Notes under the pieces: model-generated
What the model was told of the DNA's origin: nothing
The model's database searches: none
Seen by the model: only the letters and a program-made list of their open reading frames with translations
Origin: an uncultured delta proteobacterium
Lineage (GTDB): Bacteria; Myxococcota_A; UBA9160; JAFDET01
Length of the DNA: 64,000 nt
Assembly (NCBI GenBank): GCA_947259215.1
Contig: CAMYLJ010000003.1
Span: 1-64,000, forward strand
Direction of reading: 5' to 3'
Shown: positions 54,015-62,999 of the stretch, piece by piece
Layout of the letters: each line of letters begins with the position of its first letter
Numbering within the stretch: the first letter of the stretch is position 1
Position numbers and translations under genes: made by a program

Positions 54015-54850
54015 GCGGCCCCGCGAGTCCGGATCTGCGGCGTGCGGGGCGCCGTCGCCGTCGCCGTCGGCGCCGGCAGCCGGGTGAGCCGCGTCGCGGC
54101 TTCTACCTGCTGCCGCACCTCTTCACCACGGGGAACCTGTTCTTCGGCTTCTGGGCCATCGTGCACGCGAGCCTGGGCGCCTTCGACAAGGCGGCGCTCG
54201 GAATCTTCCTGGCGGGCGTCTTCGACGCGCTCGACGGGCGCGTGGCGCGCCTGGCCCGCACCACCAGCCGCTTCGGCTCCGAGTACGACTCCATTGCCGA
54301 CACCGTCTCGTTCGGAGTGGCGCCGGCGATGCTGGCCTTCTGGGCCGGAAACCTGCAGGCCCTGGGACGCACGGGCCTGGTGATGGCCTTCCTGTTCACC
54401 GTCTGCGCCGCCCTGCGGCTGGCGCGCTTCAACGTGTCTCCCGGCCGCTACGCGAACCGCTTCCAGGGGCTTCCGAGCCCGATGGCGGCCGGCGTGATCG
54501 CCACGACCCAGTGGTTCGTGTCGTTCATCCGCGAGCACCACTTCCTCGAGTTCGTCGTGCCCGAGCCGGTCGTGGCCGGCGGCGCGGCGATGCTGGGGCT
54601 CTTGATGGTGAGCTCGATCCCGTACCGCTCCTTCAAGGAGGTGGACCTGCGGCACTCCTTCGGCACCCTGGTGCTGGTGATCCTGGCGCTGGCCGTGATC
54701 ATCCAGGAGCCGCGGGTGACCCTCTTCGTGATCGGAGGGGCGTACGCGGTCTCCGGGCCTGTCGAGTGGCTGTGGCGCCGGGCGGCCGGCCGTCCCCTGA
54801 GCGAGCCTGCGGAGGAGCCGGATGGCTCCGCGGACGGGGTGCAGCCGTGA
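54011..54850 (+). CDS. pssA: CDP-diacylglycerol--serine O-phosphatidyltransferase
   Basis: The 279-residue membrane enzyme has the CDP-alcohol phosphotransferase motif: Asp75-Gly76, Ala79-Arg80, Gly89, Asp93 and Asp97. The N-terminus is very Arg-rich (positions 10-22). It makes phosphatidylserine, the Psd substrate. It overlaps leuA as GTGA. Confidence 0.94.
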   Translation: MSGPASPDLRRAGRRRRRRRRRQPGEPRRGFYLLPHLFTTGNLFFGFWAIVHASLGAFDKAALGIFLAGVFDALDGRVARLARTTSRFGSEYDSIADTVSFGVAPAMLAFWAGNLQALGRTGLVMAFLFTVCAALRLARFNVSPGRYANRFQGLPSPMAAGVIATTQWFVSFIREHHFLEFVVPEPVVAGGAAMLGLLMVSSIPYRSFKEVDLRHSFGTLVLVILALAVIIQEPRVTLFVIGGAYAVSGPVEWLWRRAAGRPLSEPAEEPDGSADGVQP

Positions 54851-56391
54851 GCGACCGCGTCTTGATCTTCGACACCACCCTGCGCGACGGCGAGCAGTCC
54901 CCCGGCTGCTCCATGAACCTCCAGGAGAAGCTGACCCTGGCGCGCCAGCTCGCCAAGCTCGGCGTCGACATCATCGAAGCCGGCTTCCCGATCGCCAGCG
55001 AAGGCGACCTGGAGAGCGTGAAGGCGATCTCCCGGGCGGTGCGCGAGCCGGTGATCTGCGCCCTGGCGCGCACGCGCGCGGCGGACATCGAGCACGCCCA
55101 GGAGGCCCTCGCCGAGGCCGCCAGGCCTCGCATCCACACCTTCATCGCGACCAGCGACATCCACCTGGAGCACAAGCTGCGCATGAGCCGCGAGCAGGTG
55201 CTGGCGGAGGTGGACCGCGCGGTGCGTCAGGCCCGCCGCTACGTGGACGACGTGGAGTTCTCGGCCGAAGACGCCACCCGCTCCGATTGGGACTTCCTGG
55301 TGGAGGTCTTCTCGGCGGCCGTGGCGGCCGGTGCCTCCACCCTGAACGTGCCGGACACCGTCGGCTACACCACGCCCAGCGAGTACCACGCCCTGATCTC
55401 CTACCTGCGCCAGCACGTGGAGGGCGCCGCGGAGGCGTGCTTCAGTCTGCACTGCCACAACGACCTGGGCCTGGCCGTGGCCAACAGCCTGGCGGCGATC
55501 CGCGCCGGCGCGCGGCAGGTGGAGTGCACGGTGAACGGCATCGGCGAGCGCGCGGGGAACACCGCCATGGAAGAGGTCGTGATGGTGCTGAAGACCCGGC
55601 GCGACGCCTTCGAGGGCGTGGATACCGGGATCGTCACCAGCGAGATCTACCCGACGAGCCGGATGCTGTCCTCGATCATCGGCGTGCCGGTGCAGCCCAA
55701 CAAGGCCGTGGTCGGCGACAACGCTTTCGCCCACGAGGCCGGCATCCACCAGGACGGCGTGCTCAAGCACAGCATGACCTACGAGATCATGACGCCCCAG
55801 TCGATCGGGCGGCCTTCGAACGAGCTGGTGCTCGGCAAGCACTCCGGGCGCCACGCCTTCCGGGAGCGGCTGCTCGAGCTGGGCTTCGACGTGCAGGACG
55901 ACGCCTTCGAGGCCGCCTTCAAGCGCTTCAAGGCCCTGGCGGACAAGAAGAAGAGCATCTACAACGAGGACCTGGAGGCCATCGTCTGCGATACGGTCCG
56001 GCAGGCGGACGACCGCTTCGTGCTGGGCGATCTTTCCATCGTGTCGGGTACCTTCGCGGCGCCCCACGCCACGCTGGAGCTCGCCGTGGACGGGGAGCCT
56101 CACCGGGCTACCGCCCAGGGCACCGGGCCCGTGGACGCCGTCTTCCGGGCCATCGCCGAGCTGACGCAGACGAAGAGCGAGCTGCTGCGGTACCAGGTGA
56201 ACGCCATCACGGCGGGCATGGACGCCCAGGGCGAGGTGTCGGTGACCCTGTCGGAAGACGCCCGACGGGTGATCGGGCACGGCGCCCACACGGACATCAT
56301 CGTGGCCAGCGCGAAGGCCTATGTGCACGCCCTCAACAAGCTGGAGTGGCACAAGCGGCGGCACGACGTCGCGGAGCCGAAGGGGATCTAG
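54847..56391 (+). CDS. leuA: 2-isopropylmalate synthase
   Basis: The 514-residue enzyme has [10 protein letters not shown] at 8-17, [13 protein letters not shown] and NGIGERAGN in the catalytic barrel. A C-terminal LeuA allosteric dimer domain (about 385-510) mediates leucine feedback inhibition. It catalyses the first leucine-specific step. leuB follows after 3 bp. Confidence 0.96.
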   Translation: MSDRVLIFDTTLRDGEQSPGCSMNLQEKLTLARQLAKLGVDIIEAGFPIASEGDLESVKAISRAVREPVICALARTRAADIEHAQEALAEAARPRIHTFIATSDIHLEHKLRMSREQVLAEVDRAVRQARRYVDDVEFSAEDATRSDWDFLVEVFSAAVAAGASTLNVPDTVGYTTPSEYHALISYLRQHVEGAAEACFSLHCHNDLGLAVANSLAAIRAGARQVECTVNGIGERAGNTAMEEVVMVLKTRRDAFEGVDTGIVTSEIYPTSRMLSSIIGVPVQPNKAVVGDNAFAHEAGIHQDGVLKHSMTYEIMTPQSIGRPSNELVLGKHSGRHAFRERLLELGFDVQDDAFEAAFKRFKALADKKKSIYNEDLEAIVCDTVRQADDRFVLGDLSIVSGTFAAPHATLELAVDGEPHRATAQGTGPVDAVFRAIAELTQTKSELLRYQVNAITAGMDAQGEVSVTLSEDARRVIGHGAHTDIIVASAKAYVHALNKLEWHKRRHDVAEPKGI

Positions 56392-56394
56392 AGC

Positions 56395-57471
56395 GTGGAG
56401 CGCATTCTCGTCCTGCCGGGGGACGGCATCGGTCCGGAGGTGACGCGGGAGGCGCGCCGGGTGCTGGAGGCCGCCGCGGGGCGGCACGACCTGAAGCTCG
56501 AGTACGAAGAGGCCGCCATCGGGGGGGCTTCCATCGACGCCTGTGGCACCCCGCTGGCGGACGCGGTCGTGGAGCAGGCGCGCGCCTGCCGCGCGCTGCT
56601 GCTCGGGGCGGTGGGGGGTCCGAAGTGGGACGCCATGCCTGTGGACACGCGCCCCGAGAAGGGTCTGCTGCGCATCCGCAAGGAGCTCGGGCTGTTCGCG
56701 AACCTGCGGCCGGCCACGGTGTTCCCGGCGCTGGCCGGTGCCTCGAGCCTGCGCCCGGAGCTGGTGGAGGGGATCGACCTGCTGGTCGTGCGGGAGCTGA
56801 CCGGCGGCATCTACTTCGGCGAGCCGCGCGGGCGGGCGCTGGTCTCGGGCCGCCGCGAGGCGCGCAACACCATGGTCTACGACGAGCGCGAGGTGGCGCG
56901 CATCGCCCGCGTGGCCTTCGAGGCGGCCGCCGGGCGGCGGCGCCACCTGACCCACGTGCACAAGGCCAACGTGCTCGAGGTCTCGCAGCTGTGGATCGAG
57001 GTGGTGGAGGAGGTGGCCCGGGACTTCCCGGACGTGGAGCTCCACCACCAGCTCGTGGACTCGGCCGCGATGCTGCTGGTACGGGACCCGAGACGCTTCG
57101 ACGTGCTGGTCACCGGCAACCTGTTCGGCGACATCCTCTCCGACGAGGCCGCCATGATCACGGGGTCGCTCGGGATGCTGCCCTCGGCCAGCCTGGGCGA
57201 GGGCGGGATCGGGCTGTACGAGCCCGTGCACGGCTCGGCTCCGGACATCGCGGGGCAGGACGCAGCCAATCCGCTGGCGACGATCCTTTCGGTCGCCATG
57301 TTGCTGGAGCACTCGCTGGGGGCGTCCGCCGCGGCCGCCGACGTGCGCGCCGCCGTCTCCGCGGTGCTGGGCGCCGGGCACCGCACGGCGGACCTGGCGG
57401 GCGCGGGCGAGATCGCCATCGGTTGCACCGCCATGGGCGACCATGTGCTGGCAGCGCTGGCGGCCGGATGA
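56395..57471 (+). CDS. leuB: 3-isopropylmalate dehydrogenase
   Basis: The 358-residue decarboxylating dehydrogenase has PGDGIGPEV at the N-terminus, [33 protein letters not shown] and [12 protein letters not shown]. leuC and leuD are not in the window, so the isomerase is encoded elsewhere. It overlaps the Asd-like gene as ATGA. Confidence 0.96.
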   Translation: MERILVLPGDGIGPEVTREARRVLEAAAGRHDLKLEYEEAAIGGASIDACGTPLADAVVEQARACRALLLGAVGGPKWDAMPVDTRPEKGLLRIRKELGLFANLRPATVFPALAGASSLRPELVEGIDLLVVRELTGGIYFGEPRGRALVSGRREARNTMVYDEREVARIARVAFEAAAGRRRHLTHVHKANVLEVSQLWIEVVEEVARDFPDVELHHQLVDSAAMLLVRDPRRFDVLVTGNLFGDILSDEAAMITGSLGMLPSASLGEGGIGLYEPVHGSAPDIAGQDAANPLATILSVAMLLEHSLGASAAAADVRAAVSAVLGAGHRTADLAGAGEIAIGCTAMGDHVLAALAAG

Positions 57472-58466
57472 GCGGGCCCACCCAGGACCTGCTCTCGGTG
57501 GCGGTGGTGGGGGCCACCGGAGCGCTCGGAGCGGAGCTGCTCGACGTGCTGGAGGAGCGCAGCTTCCCGATCACGCGACTGGTCCCGATCGCGACCGACC
57601 GCTCCCTGGGGCGCGAGGTCGAGTACGCGGGCGAGGTGTACGCGGTGGAGACCGAGGTCGAGTCGCTGGAAGGCCTCGACCTGGTGTTCCTGTGCGCACC
57701 GCCCGAAGCTTCCCTCGAGTACGCGCGCCTGGCGCTGGAGGCGCGGGTTCCGTGCATCGACAGCTCGGGCGCCCTCGCGGCCCAGCCCGACGTGGCGTTG
57801 TTGGTGGTCGATCACCTGGATCCCGAGACGGAGATCGACCAGCCGCTCGTCGCGAGCCCGACGGCCCCCGCGCTGGTGTGGTCGCTGGTGCTGGCGCCGC
57901 TCCAGCAGGCCGCTGGCTTGCGCCGGGTGGTGGGGACGAGCGTCGAGTCGGCCAGTGTGGCCGGTCGCTCGGGCATGGAGGTTCTCTCGGGCCAGAGCAT
58001 TGCGCTCTTCAACCAGCAGGAGCTTCCGGACGAGGACGAGCCCGTGGCCTTCGACTGTCTACCTGGCATCGGGGACTTCACGCCGGAGGGGGACACGCTG
58101 CACGAACGCGGGCTCGCCGACGCGCTCGCCCGGATCCTGGGAGCCCCGCTGCCCCTGGCCCACACGGCGGTGCGCGTCCCGACCTTCAGCGGCGACGGCG
58201 TCTCGTTGGTGGTGCAGACCGAGCGTCCCCTGACCGCGGAGGATGCCTGCGCGTTGCTCGCCAAGGCGCCGGGCGTGGTGCTCTGGCGCGACGCGGCCGG
58301 CCCCTCGACCCGCACCGCTGCGGGCCGCGACGAGGTGCTGGTCGGGCGCGTGCGCTCCGACGCGTCCGTCGAGGCCGGACTCCAGCTGTGGGTGTCGGCG
58401 GACGGTCTGCGGATCGCAGCCTCGAACGCAGCCCGGCTGGCCGAGGCCCGGCCCCTGCGCCGCTGA
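57468..58466 (+). CDS. Asd-like protein lacking catalytic residues (USG-1-type)
   Basis: The 332-residue protein has the fold of aspartate-semialdehyde dehydrogenase (GATGALG at 15-21, [12 protein letters not shown]236). The nucleophilic Cys is Ala133 in PTAPA, the active-site Gln is Glu160 and the His is Asp243. It is therefore very unlikely to be an active Asd. Its place between leuB and truA is the same neighbourhood as asd/usg in pseudomonads. A structural or regulatory role is likely, and a true asd should exist elsewhere. Confidence 0.85.
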   Translation: MSGPTQDLLSVAVVGATGALGAELLDVLEERSFPITRLVPIATDRSLGREVEYAGEVYAVETEVESLEGLDLVFLCAPPEASLEYARLALEARVPCIDSSGALAAQPDVALLVVDHLDPETEIDQPLVASPTAPALVWSLVLAPLQQAAGLRRVVGTSVESASVAGRSGMEVLSGQSIALFNQQELPDEDEPVAFDCLPGIGDFTPEGDTLHERGLADALARILGAPLPLAHTAVRVPTFSGDGVSLVVQTERPLTAEDACALLAKAPGVVLWRDAAGPSTRTAAGRDEVLVGRVRSDASVEAGLQLWVSADGLRIAASNAARLAEARPLRR

Positions 58467-58477
58467 AGCGCGCCGCC

Positions 58478-59224
58478 GTGCGCAGGTACCGCCTCACCCT
58501 CGAGTACGACGGCACCGACTTCCAGGGCTGGCAGTCCCAGGGCCGGGACGACCGGCGCACCGTCCAGGATACGCTCCAGGCCGCCCTCGATCGCGTGTGT
58601 CAGGAGGCGGGGCCGGTCCTGGCATCCGGGCGCACCGACGCCGGCGTCCACGCGGAAGGGCAGGTGGCCGGCGCGCGGCTCCGCACCGGGCTCGCCCCTG
58701 CGGAGCTGGCTCGCGGCCTGAACGCGGTCCTGCCCCGGGACCTGGCGGTGCTGGAGGTGGCGCTCGCCGCCGACGACTTCCACGCGCGGCGGGACGCCCG
58801 CGGCAAGGCCTACCGCTACGCCGTGTGGAACGGCGCCACCCGCTCGCCCGCCCGCGATCGCACCCACACCATGCATCCGAACCGGCCCCTCGATCTGGAG
58901 GCGATGCGGGCGGCGGCGCAGCTCGTGTTGGGCGAGCACGACTTCGCCGCGTTCCAGGCGGCGGGCGGCAGCGTGCGGACGACGGTGCGCACCCTCACGC
59001 GCCTGGACGTGGAGGGCGCCGCTGGCGCCGAAGTCCAGTTCTGGGTGGAGGGGAGCGGCTTCCTGCGCCACATGGTCCGCAACCTCGTGGGCACGCTGCT
59101 CGAGATCGGCCTCGGGCGCCGCGCCCCCGACGAGATGGCGGCCATCCTCGCCTCGCGCGATCGCGCCCGCGCCGGGCCGACCGCGCCCGCCCGCGGCCTC
59201 ACGCTGATTCGGGTCGACTACTGA
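58478..59224 (+). CDS. truA: tRNA pseudouridine(38-40) synthase TruA
   Basis: The 248-residue enzyme has the catalytic Asp54 in SGRTDAGVHA, plus KAYRYAVWNG and the FLRHMVRNLVGTLLEIG motif. The GTG start at 58478 opens directly into the first strand. A weak stem-loop follows. Confidence 0.95.
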   Translation: MRRYRLTLEYDGTDFQGWQSQGRDDRRTVQDTLQAALDRVCQEAGPVLASGRTDAGVHAEGQVAGARLRTGLAPAELARGLNAVLPRDLAVLEVALAADDFHARRDARGKAYRYAVWNGATRSPARDRTHTMHPNRPLDLEAMRAAAQLVLGEHDFAAFQAAGGSVRTTVRTLTRLDVEGAAGAEVQFWVEGSGFLRHMVRNLVGTLLEIGLGRRAPDEMAAILASRDRARAGPTAPARGLTLIRVDY

Positions 59225-59263
59225 CCCTGGGCCACGTCCGACCCTGGCGATCCCGTCGGCACA

Positions 59264-59288
59264 GGCCGCCGCTCCCCAGGGGGCGGCC
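59264..59288 (+). terminator. possible terminator after truA
   Basis: GGCCGCC (59264-59270) pairs with GGCGGCC (59282-59288) around an 11-nt loop in which CCC and GGG can pair. There is no T-run. Confidence 0.4.
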
Positions 59289-59361
59289 GTGGGTTGCGGG
59301 AGAGCGGCCTGACGGACTGATTTCGATCGCGCATTCAGGGACTTGGGGCGAAAGGGTCCGG

Positions 59362-59390
59362 TTGACGACGTCTCGCCCGTGGGGTATCCC
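59362..59390 (+). promoter_or_regulatory. putative rplM-rpsI promoter
   Basis: TTGACG (59362-59367), a 17-bp spacer and TATCCC (59385-59390), ending 22 bp before the rplM ATG. Confidence 0.5.
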
Positions 59391-59412
59391 TTCGCGCCTG
59401 CCAGGAGTCCCG

Positions 59413-59865
59413 ATGGGCGCGACCGCACACAAGGCCACCCGGAGCTTCCGGTCCCAGGACGTGGACCGGCGCTGGTACGTGCTCGACGCCACGGACCAGG
59501 TGCTCGGACGCCTGGCCAGCGAGGTGGCGCGCCGGCTGCGCGGCAAGCACCGGCCCACGTACACGCCCCACGCCGACACCGGCGACTTCGTGATCGTGGT
59601 GAACGCGGAGAAGGTGAAGCTCACCGGCCAGAAGCGGGAGCAGAAGACCTACTACCGGCACACGGGCTTCACGGGTCACCTGAAGCAGACCACGGCTGCC
59701 GAGCTGCTCGACGGCCCCCACGCCGACCGCGTGGTGCGGACCGCCGTGCGCGGCATGCTCCCGAAGAACGCACTGGGAAGGAAGCTCCTGTCCCATCTCA
59801 AGGTCTACGCCGGGCCCGAGCACAAGCACGCCGCCCAGAAGCCGGAGGTCCTCTCCCTTGGCTGA
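59413..59865 (+). CDS. rplM: 50S ribosomal protein L13
   Basis: The 150-residue protein contains WYVLDATDQVLGRLASEVA, KTYYRHTGFTGHLK and VRGMLPKNALGRKLL, all standard for L13. AGGAG lies before the ATG. It overlaps rpsI by 8 bp, the conserved pair. Confidence 0.97.
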   Translation: MGATAHKATRSFRSQDVDRRWYVLDATDQVLGRLASEVARRLRGKHRPTYTPHADTGDFVIVVNAEKVKLTGQKREQKTYYRHTGFTGHLKQTTAAELLDGPHADRVVRTAVRGMLPKNALGRKLLSHLKVYAGPEHKHAAQKPEVLSLG

Positions 59866-60253
59866 AGCCCAGGTCATCTCCGCCACCGGAAAGCGCAAGA
59901 ACGCGATCGCGCGGGTGCGCCTCACCCTCGGTGGCGGCAACCTCGTCGTGAACGGCAAGGCGATGGAGGAGTACTTTCCTCGGGAGACCCTCCAGCTCCT
60001 GGTCAAGCAGGCCCTCGAGGTCAGCAACTCGGTCGGGCGCTTCGACATCCTCGCCCGGGTCCACGGCGGCGGAGTCGCGGGCCAGGCAGGCGCCCTGCGC
60101 CACGGCATCTCCCGCGCTCTCGAGAAGTTCGACGAGACCAACCGCGCGGCCCTCAAGAAGGCCGGGCTCCTGACGCGCGACGCGCGCAAGAAGGAGCGCA
60201 AGAAGTACGGGCAGCGTGGGGCCCGGGCGCGGTTCCAGTTCTCCAAGCGTTAG
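59858..60253 (+). CDS. rpsI: 30S ribosomal protein S9
   Basis: The 131-residue protein has TGKRKNAIARVRL, GGGVAGQAGALRHGISRAL and the universal C-terminal tail ending FQFSKR, whose last Arg contacts P-site tRNA. The start is TTG within the end of rplM, suggesting translational coupling. Confidence 0.97.
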   Translation: MAEAQVISATGKRKNAIARVRLTLGGGNLVVNGKAMEEYFPRETLQLLVKQALEVSNSVGRFDILARVHGGGVAGQAGALRHGISRALEKFDETNRAALKKAGLLTRDARKKERKKYGQRGARARFQFSKR

Positions 60254-60269
60254 GGCTTCGAGTCGCGCG

Positions 60270-60385
60270 CGCGTCCAGCCGGACCCCGGCTGCGCGGCTT
60301 CGGTGACGCGCGCCCGCTGGAGGGGTTGCCCGGGAGGCGTGCGTACGGTCACAGGCGCCGCTCCGCCAGGGTCCGGCTGGACGCG
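60270..60385. repeat. 17-bp inverted repeat pair flanking 82 bp upstream of argC
   Basis: The arm at 60270-60286 (starting CGCGTCCAGCC) has an exact reverse complement at 60369-60385. Each arm contains a near-palindromic unit GTCC-N4-GGAC, so it may be two operator copies about 98 bp apart. The right arm sits just upstream of the argC -10. Confidence 0.6.
60276..60292 (+). terminator. hairpin after rpsI
   Basis: CAGCCGG pairs with CCGGCTG around an ACC loop, 22 bp after the rpsI stop. It is GC-rich with no clear T-run. It overlaps the left arm of a longer inverted repeat. Confidence 0.55.
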
Positions 60386-60398
60386 GTCCGTGGAAGCC

Positions 60399-60404
60399 TA
60401 CAAT
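60399..60404 (+). promoter_or_regulatory. argC -10 box
   Basis: TACAAT matches the -10 consensus at five of six positions, about 45 bp before the ATG. The only -35-like sequence (TGGACG at 60378-60383) lies within the right arm of the inverted repeat with a short 15-bp spacer. That suits repression or activator dependence. Confidence 0.5.
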
Positions 60405-60448
60405 GGGGCCGGGTCTGGCCCGGATCCCTCGCTCTGAGGAGGTAGGCC

Positions 60449-61486
60449 ATGAGAGTCGGCGTGATCGGTGCCAGTGGGTATACGGGGCTCGAGCTGCTCC
60501 GCGTGTTGTTGCGCCACCCGCGCGCCGAGCTGGTGGCCGTGACCTCGGAGCAGCGGGCGGGGCTGCCGGTGGGCGAGGCGTTTCCGGCGCTGGCGGGCCT
60601 GGTGGAGCTGGACTTCGAGCGCAACGATCCCGCCGCCCTGGCCGGGCGGGTGGACGTGGCCTTCACCTGCCTGCCCCACGCGGCTTCGGCGCCGACGGTG
60701 CTGGCGCTGCGCAAGGCCGGGGTGCCGGTGGTCGACCTGTCCGCGGATTTCCGGCTGCGCGATCCCGAGACCTATGCGGCGGCCTACGGGCCGCACGGCG
60801 CGCCGGAGATCTTCGGCCAGGCGGTCTACGGGCTGCCCGAGCTGCACCGCGAGGAGCTGGCCGGCGCGGACTTCGTCGCGGCTCCCGGCTGCTACCCGAC
60901 GTCGGTGCTGCTGCCCCTCGCGCCCTTCCTGGCCGGGGAGCGGGTGGATGCGGGCAGCGTGCTGGTCGATTCCAAGTCGGGCGTCTCCGGAGCCGGGCGT
61001 ACCCTCGAGGCCGGCTACCTGTTCGCCGAGCTCGACGAGAACTGCGCGCCCTACAAGGTGGGTGGTGTACACCGACACGTGCCGGAGATGGAGGAGCAGG
61101 CGGCGCTGGCGGCGGGCGGTCCCGTGCGGATCACGTTCGCACCCCACCTGCTGCCGACAATCCGTGGGATCGTGACCGCCATCTACCTGCGACCCACCCG
61201 GGCGCTCGAGACGCCGGAGGCCCTCGACGTGCTGCAGCAGGCCTACGCCGACGAGCCTTTCGTGCGGGTCCTGCCGGAAGGCGCGCTTCCGAGCCTGGCG
61301 GCGGTGCGCGGCAGCAACTTCTGCGACGTGGCGGCGGTGGCCGATCCGCGCACGGGCACCCTGGTGCTGCTGTCCGCCCTGGACAACCTGGTGAAGGGCG
61401 CCTCGGGCCAGGCCGTGCAGGCGTGGAACGCCAGCCGCGGCTGGCCGGAGACCGAGGGCCTGCGCGAGGCACCGCTGGTCCCCTAG
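60449..61486 (+). CDS. argC: N-acetyl-gamma-glutamyl-phosphate reductase
   Basis: The 345-residue enzyme has the NADP motif GASGYTG at 7-13 and the catalytic Cys148 in APGCYPTS. SGVSGAGR and HRHVPEM follow. It reduces acetylglutamyl phosphate in arginine synthesis. GAGGAGG lies six bases before the ATG. It is monocistronic, with two hairpins downstream. Confidence 0.96.
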   Translation: MRVGVIGASGYTGLELLRVLLRHPRAELVAVTSEQRAGLPVGEAFPALAGLVELDFERNDPAALAGRVDVAFTCLPHAASAPTVLALRKAGVPVVDLSADFRLRDPETYAAAYGPHGAPEIFGQAVYGLPELHREELAGADFVAAPGCYPTSVLLPLAPFLAGERVDAGSVLVDSKSGVSGAGRTLEAGYLFAELDENCAPYKVGGVHRHVPEMEEQAALAAGGPVRITFAPHLLPTIRGIVTAIYLRPTRALETPEALDVLQQAYADEPFVRVLPEGALPSLAAVRGSNFCDVAAVADPRTGTLVLLSALDNLVKGASGQAVQAWNASRGWPETEGLREAPLVP

Positions 61487-61541
61487 GTCCACGCTTGGGG
61501 GCGGCGCATGTCGGCCGAGGTGTAGACCGCGAGCGACGGGC

Positions 61542-61573
61542 GCCCGGGAAATCCGGGCCTTCCCCGCGGGAAG
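61542..61573 (+). terminator. tandem hairpins after argC
   Basis: GCCCGG pairs with CCGGGC (61542-61558) around GAAAT-type loop bases. CTTCCC pairs with GGGAAG (61559-61573) around CGC. The two lie directly side by side, 55 bp after argC. Confidence 0.6.
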
Positions 61574-61730
61574 CCTTCCTGAAGTGTTGCGCCAGGAGTT
61601 CCGACCCCTGCGGCCCTCTCGGTGGAACCCAACCACCGCGACACATCGTGACGTTGCCAGCCACTACCCAGGGGAACGGTCTCCGGCGGCTGCCGCGACC
61701 ACGTGTTCCCGCAGGGGACTTCTCCACGAA

Positions 61731-62990
61731 ATGTCCAGAACCTTCGTGACCTCCATGGCGGCCGTCGTGTTCGCGCTGGCCTTGAGCGCGGGCCAGGCGA
61801 CGGCTGCACAGATCACGCGGATCTCGTACACGGTCACGGGCGGTCTCTTCAGCGGCCCGCAGTCGATCGGCCCGATCAGCGGAGGCTCGCTGGTGTACAC
61901 GGCCCCGGCGCCGTACGTCTCGACACCCGTTTATGCCGGAAGGGGAAGAAGCGTCTCGCTCTTCCTGACAGGGCCATCCGGGTTCTTCTCCATCGTGTTT
62001 CCCTCGCTCCCGTCTTCCCCGATCCGCGTCGACCTCACCGCGTCGTACGCCTTCTTTTCGGGGCAAGCGCTCGTGGGGTTCCAGTCCGGGACGAAGTCCT
62101 ACGCGGCGCAACGGGTGGGATTCGACGCCTCCTACAGCCTCTTCGACTACGACGCGAACGTCTCCGACGCGGGACAGCTCTTCGTTCACGACTTCACGAT
62201 CGGAAACGAGATACGCACCCTAGTCCCCGAGCCCTCGATCGCGCTGTTGCTGGGACTCGGTGTGCTGGGCCTCGGGCTCATGGCGAGCGGTCTCGGTGCA
62301 GCCCGGTCGCGCCGCAGAACCCGCCGGCTCGCCCCCTGGCTGATCGTTCTGCTCGCCGCCGTGGCCCCGAGCACGGGGTCCGCCAGCGGGTTCCTGGTGG
62401 ACTCGGGGACGCCCTCCTCGTCGATCAATCTCGCGATCTTCGACAATCGGCAGGGTACCGGTAGCTGGCAGTACGTCGCCCAGCAGTTCACCCTCCCGCA
62501 GGAATCGCGCATCACCCAGATCGAGATCAACGCGGTCCGGTCCCGCTTGGCGACGGCGTGCTTCACGGGCTACCTGACCGACCGGATCGGGCTCGCTGCG
62601 GATCCGGCGACCGATCTCCTCGCCGTCCTCCAGTTCTCGGTGGGGACCGTCCAGGGGTGGGTCCCGGACGACCTCGACCTCGTGCTTCCGGCCGGCGACT
62701 ACTTCCTCACCGTGGCGTCTCCGGACGCCCCCGGCGGCGGCTGGTTCGGCGCCGCGCCCAACCCGATCGGACCCACCTTTGCCGCGTCCGACGGCAACAC
62801 GACGCCGAACTTCGGGTTTCCGCCCGCCACCGACTTCCGCCTCGCCAGCCCGATCGGACAGGGTCCCCTCGGGCTGCGCGTGGTTGGCCACGTGCCCGAG
62901 GTGCCGGTCTCCCTGATGTTCCTGCTCGCGCTTACGCGATGGGGCTCGTTGTTGCGCCCCTCCGCTCAGGCGTCGCGTCGATCGCTCTGA
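61731..62990 (+). CDS. double PEP-CTERM-like exported protein (apparent tandem fusion)
   Basis: The 419-residue frame starts with a signal peptide (about 1-26). Domain one follows, then a textbook PEP-CTERM signal: VPEPS at 165-169, a hydrophobic helix to about 186 and a basic cluster at 192-199. Instead of stopping, it continues into a second hydrophobic segment (200-212) that looks like a signal peptide. A second secreted-type domain follows, then a degenerate VPEVP signal at 388 with a hydrophobic stretch and basic end. I do not recognise either domain. It looks like two PEP-CTERM proteins joined by loss of a stop or by a frameshift. No exosortase gene is in the window. Confidence 0.7.
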   Translation: MSRTFVTSMAAVVFALALSAGQATAAQITRISYTVTGGLFSGPQSIGPISGGSLVYTAPAPYVSTPVYAGRGRSVSLFLTGPSGFFSIVFPSLPSSPIRVDLTASYAFFSGQALVGFQSGTKSYAAQRVGFDASYSLFDYDANVSDAGQLFVHDFTIGNEIRTLVPEPSIALLLGLGVLGLGLMASGLGAARSRRRTRRLAPWLIVLLAAVAPSTGSASGFLVDSGTPSSSINLAIFDNRQGTGSWQYVAQQFTLPQESRITQIEINAVRSRLATACFTGYLTDRIGLAADPATDLLAVLQFSVGTVQGWVPDDLDLVLPAGDYFLTVASPDAPGGGWFGAAPNPIGPTFAASDGNTTPNFGFPPATDFRLASPIGQGPLGLRVVGHVPEVPVSLMFLLALTRWGSLLRPSAQASRRSL

Positions 62991-62999
62991 GCCCGGCCT

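Noticed and set aside
54448-57444. Leftward frame of 998 codons antisense to leuA and leuB
   Set aside because: Composition is His/Arg/Gly-rich with no recognisable motif; both leu genes are secure.
57468-58466. Calling this gene asd
   Set aside because: The catalytic Cys, Gln and His are all replaced, so the enzyme name is not supported.
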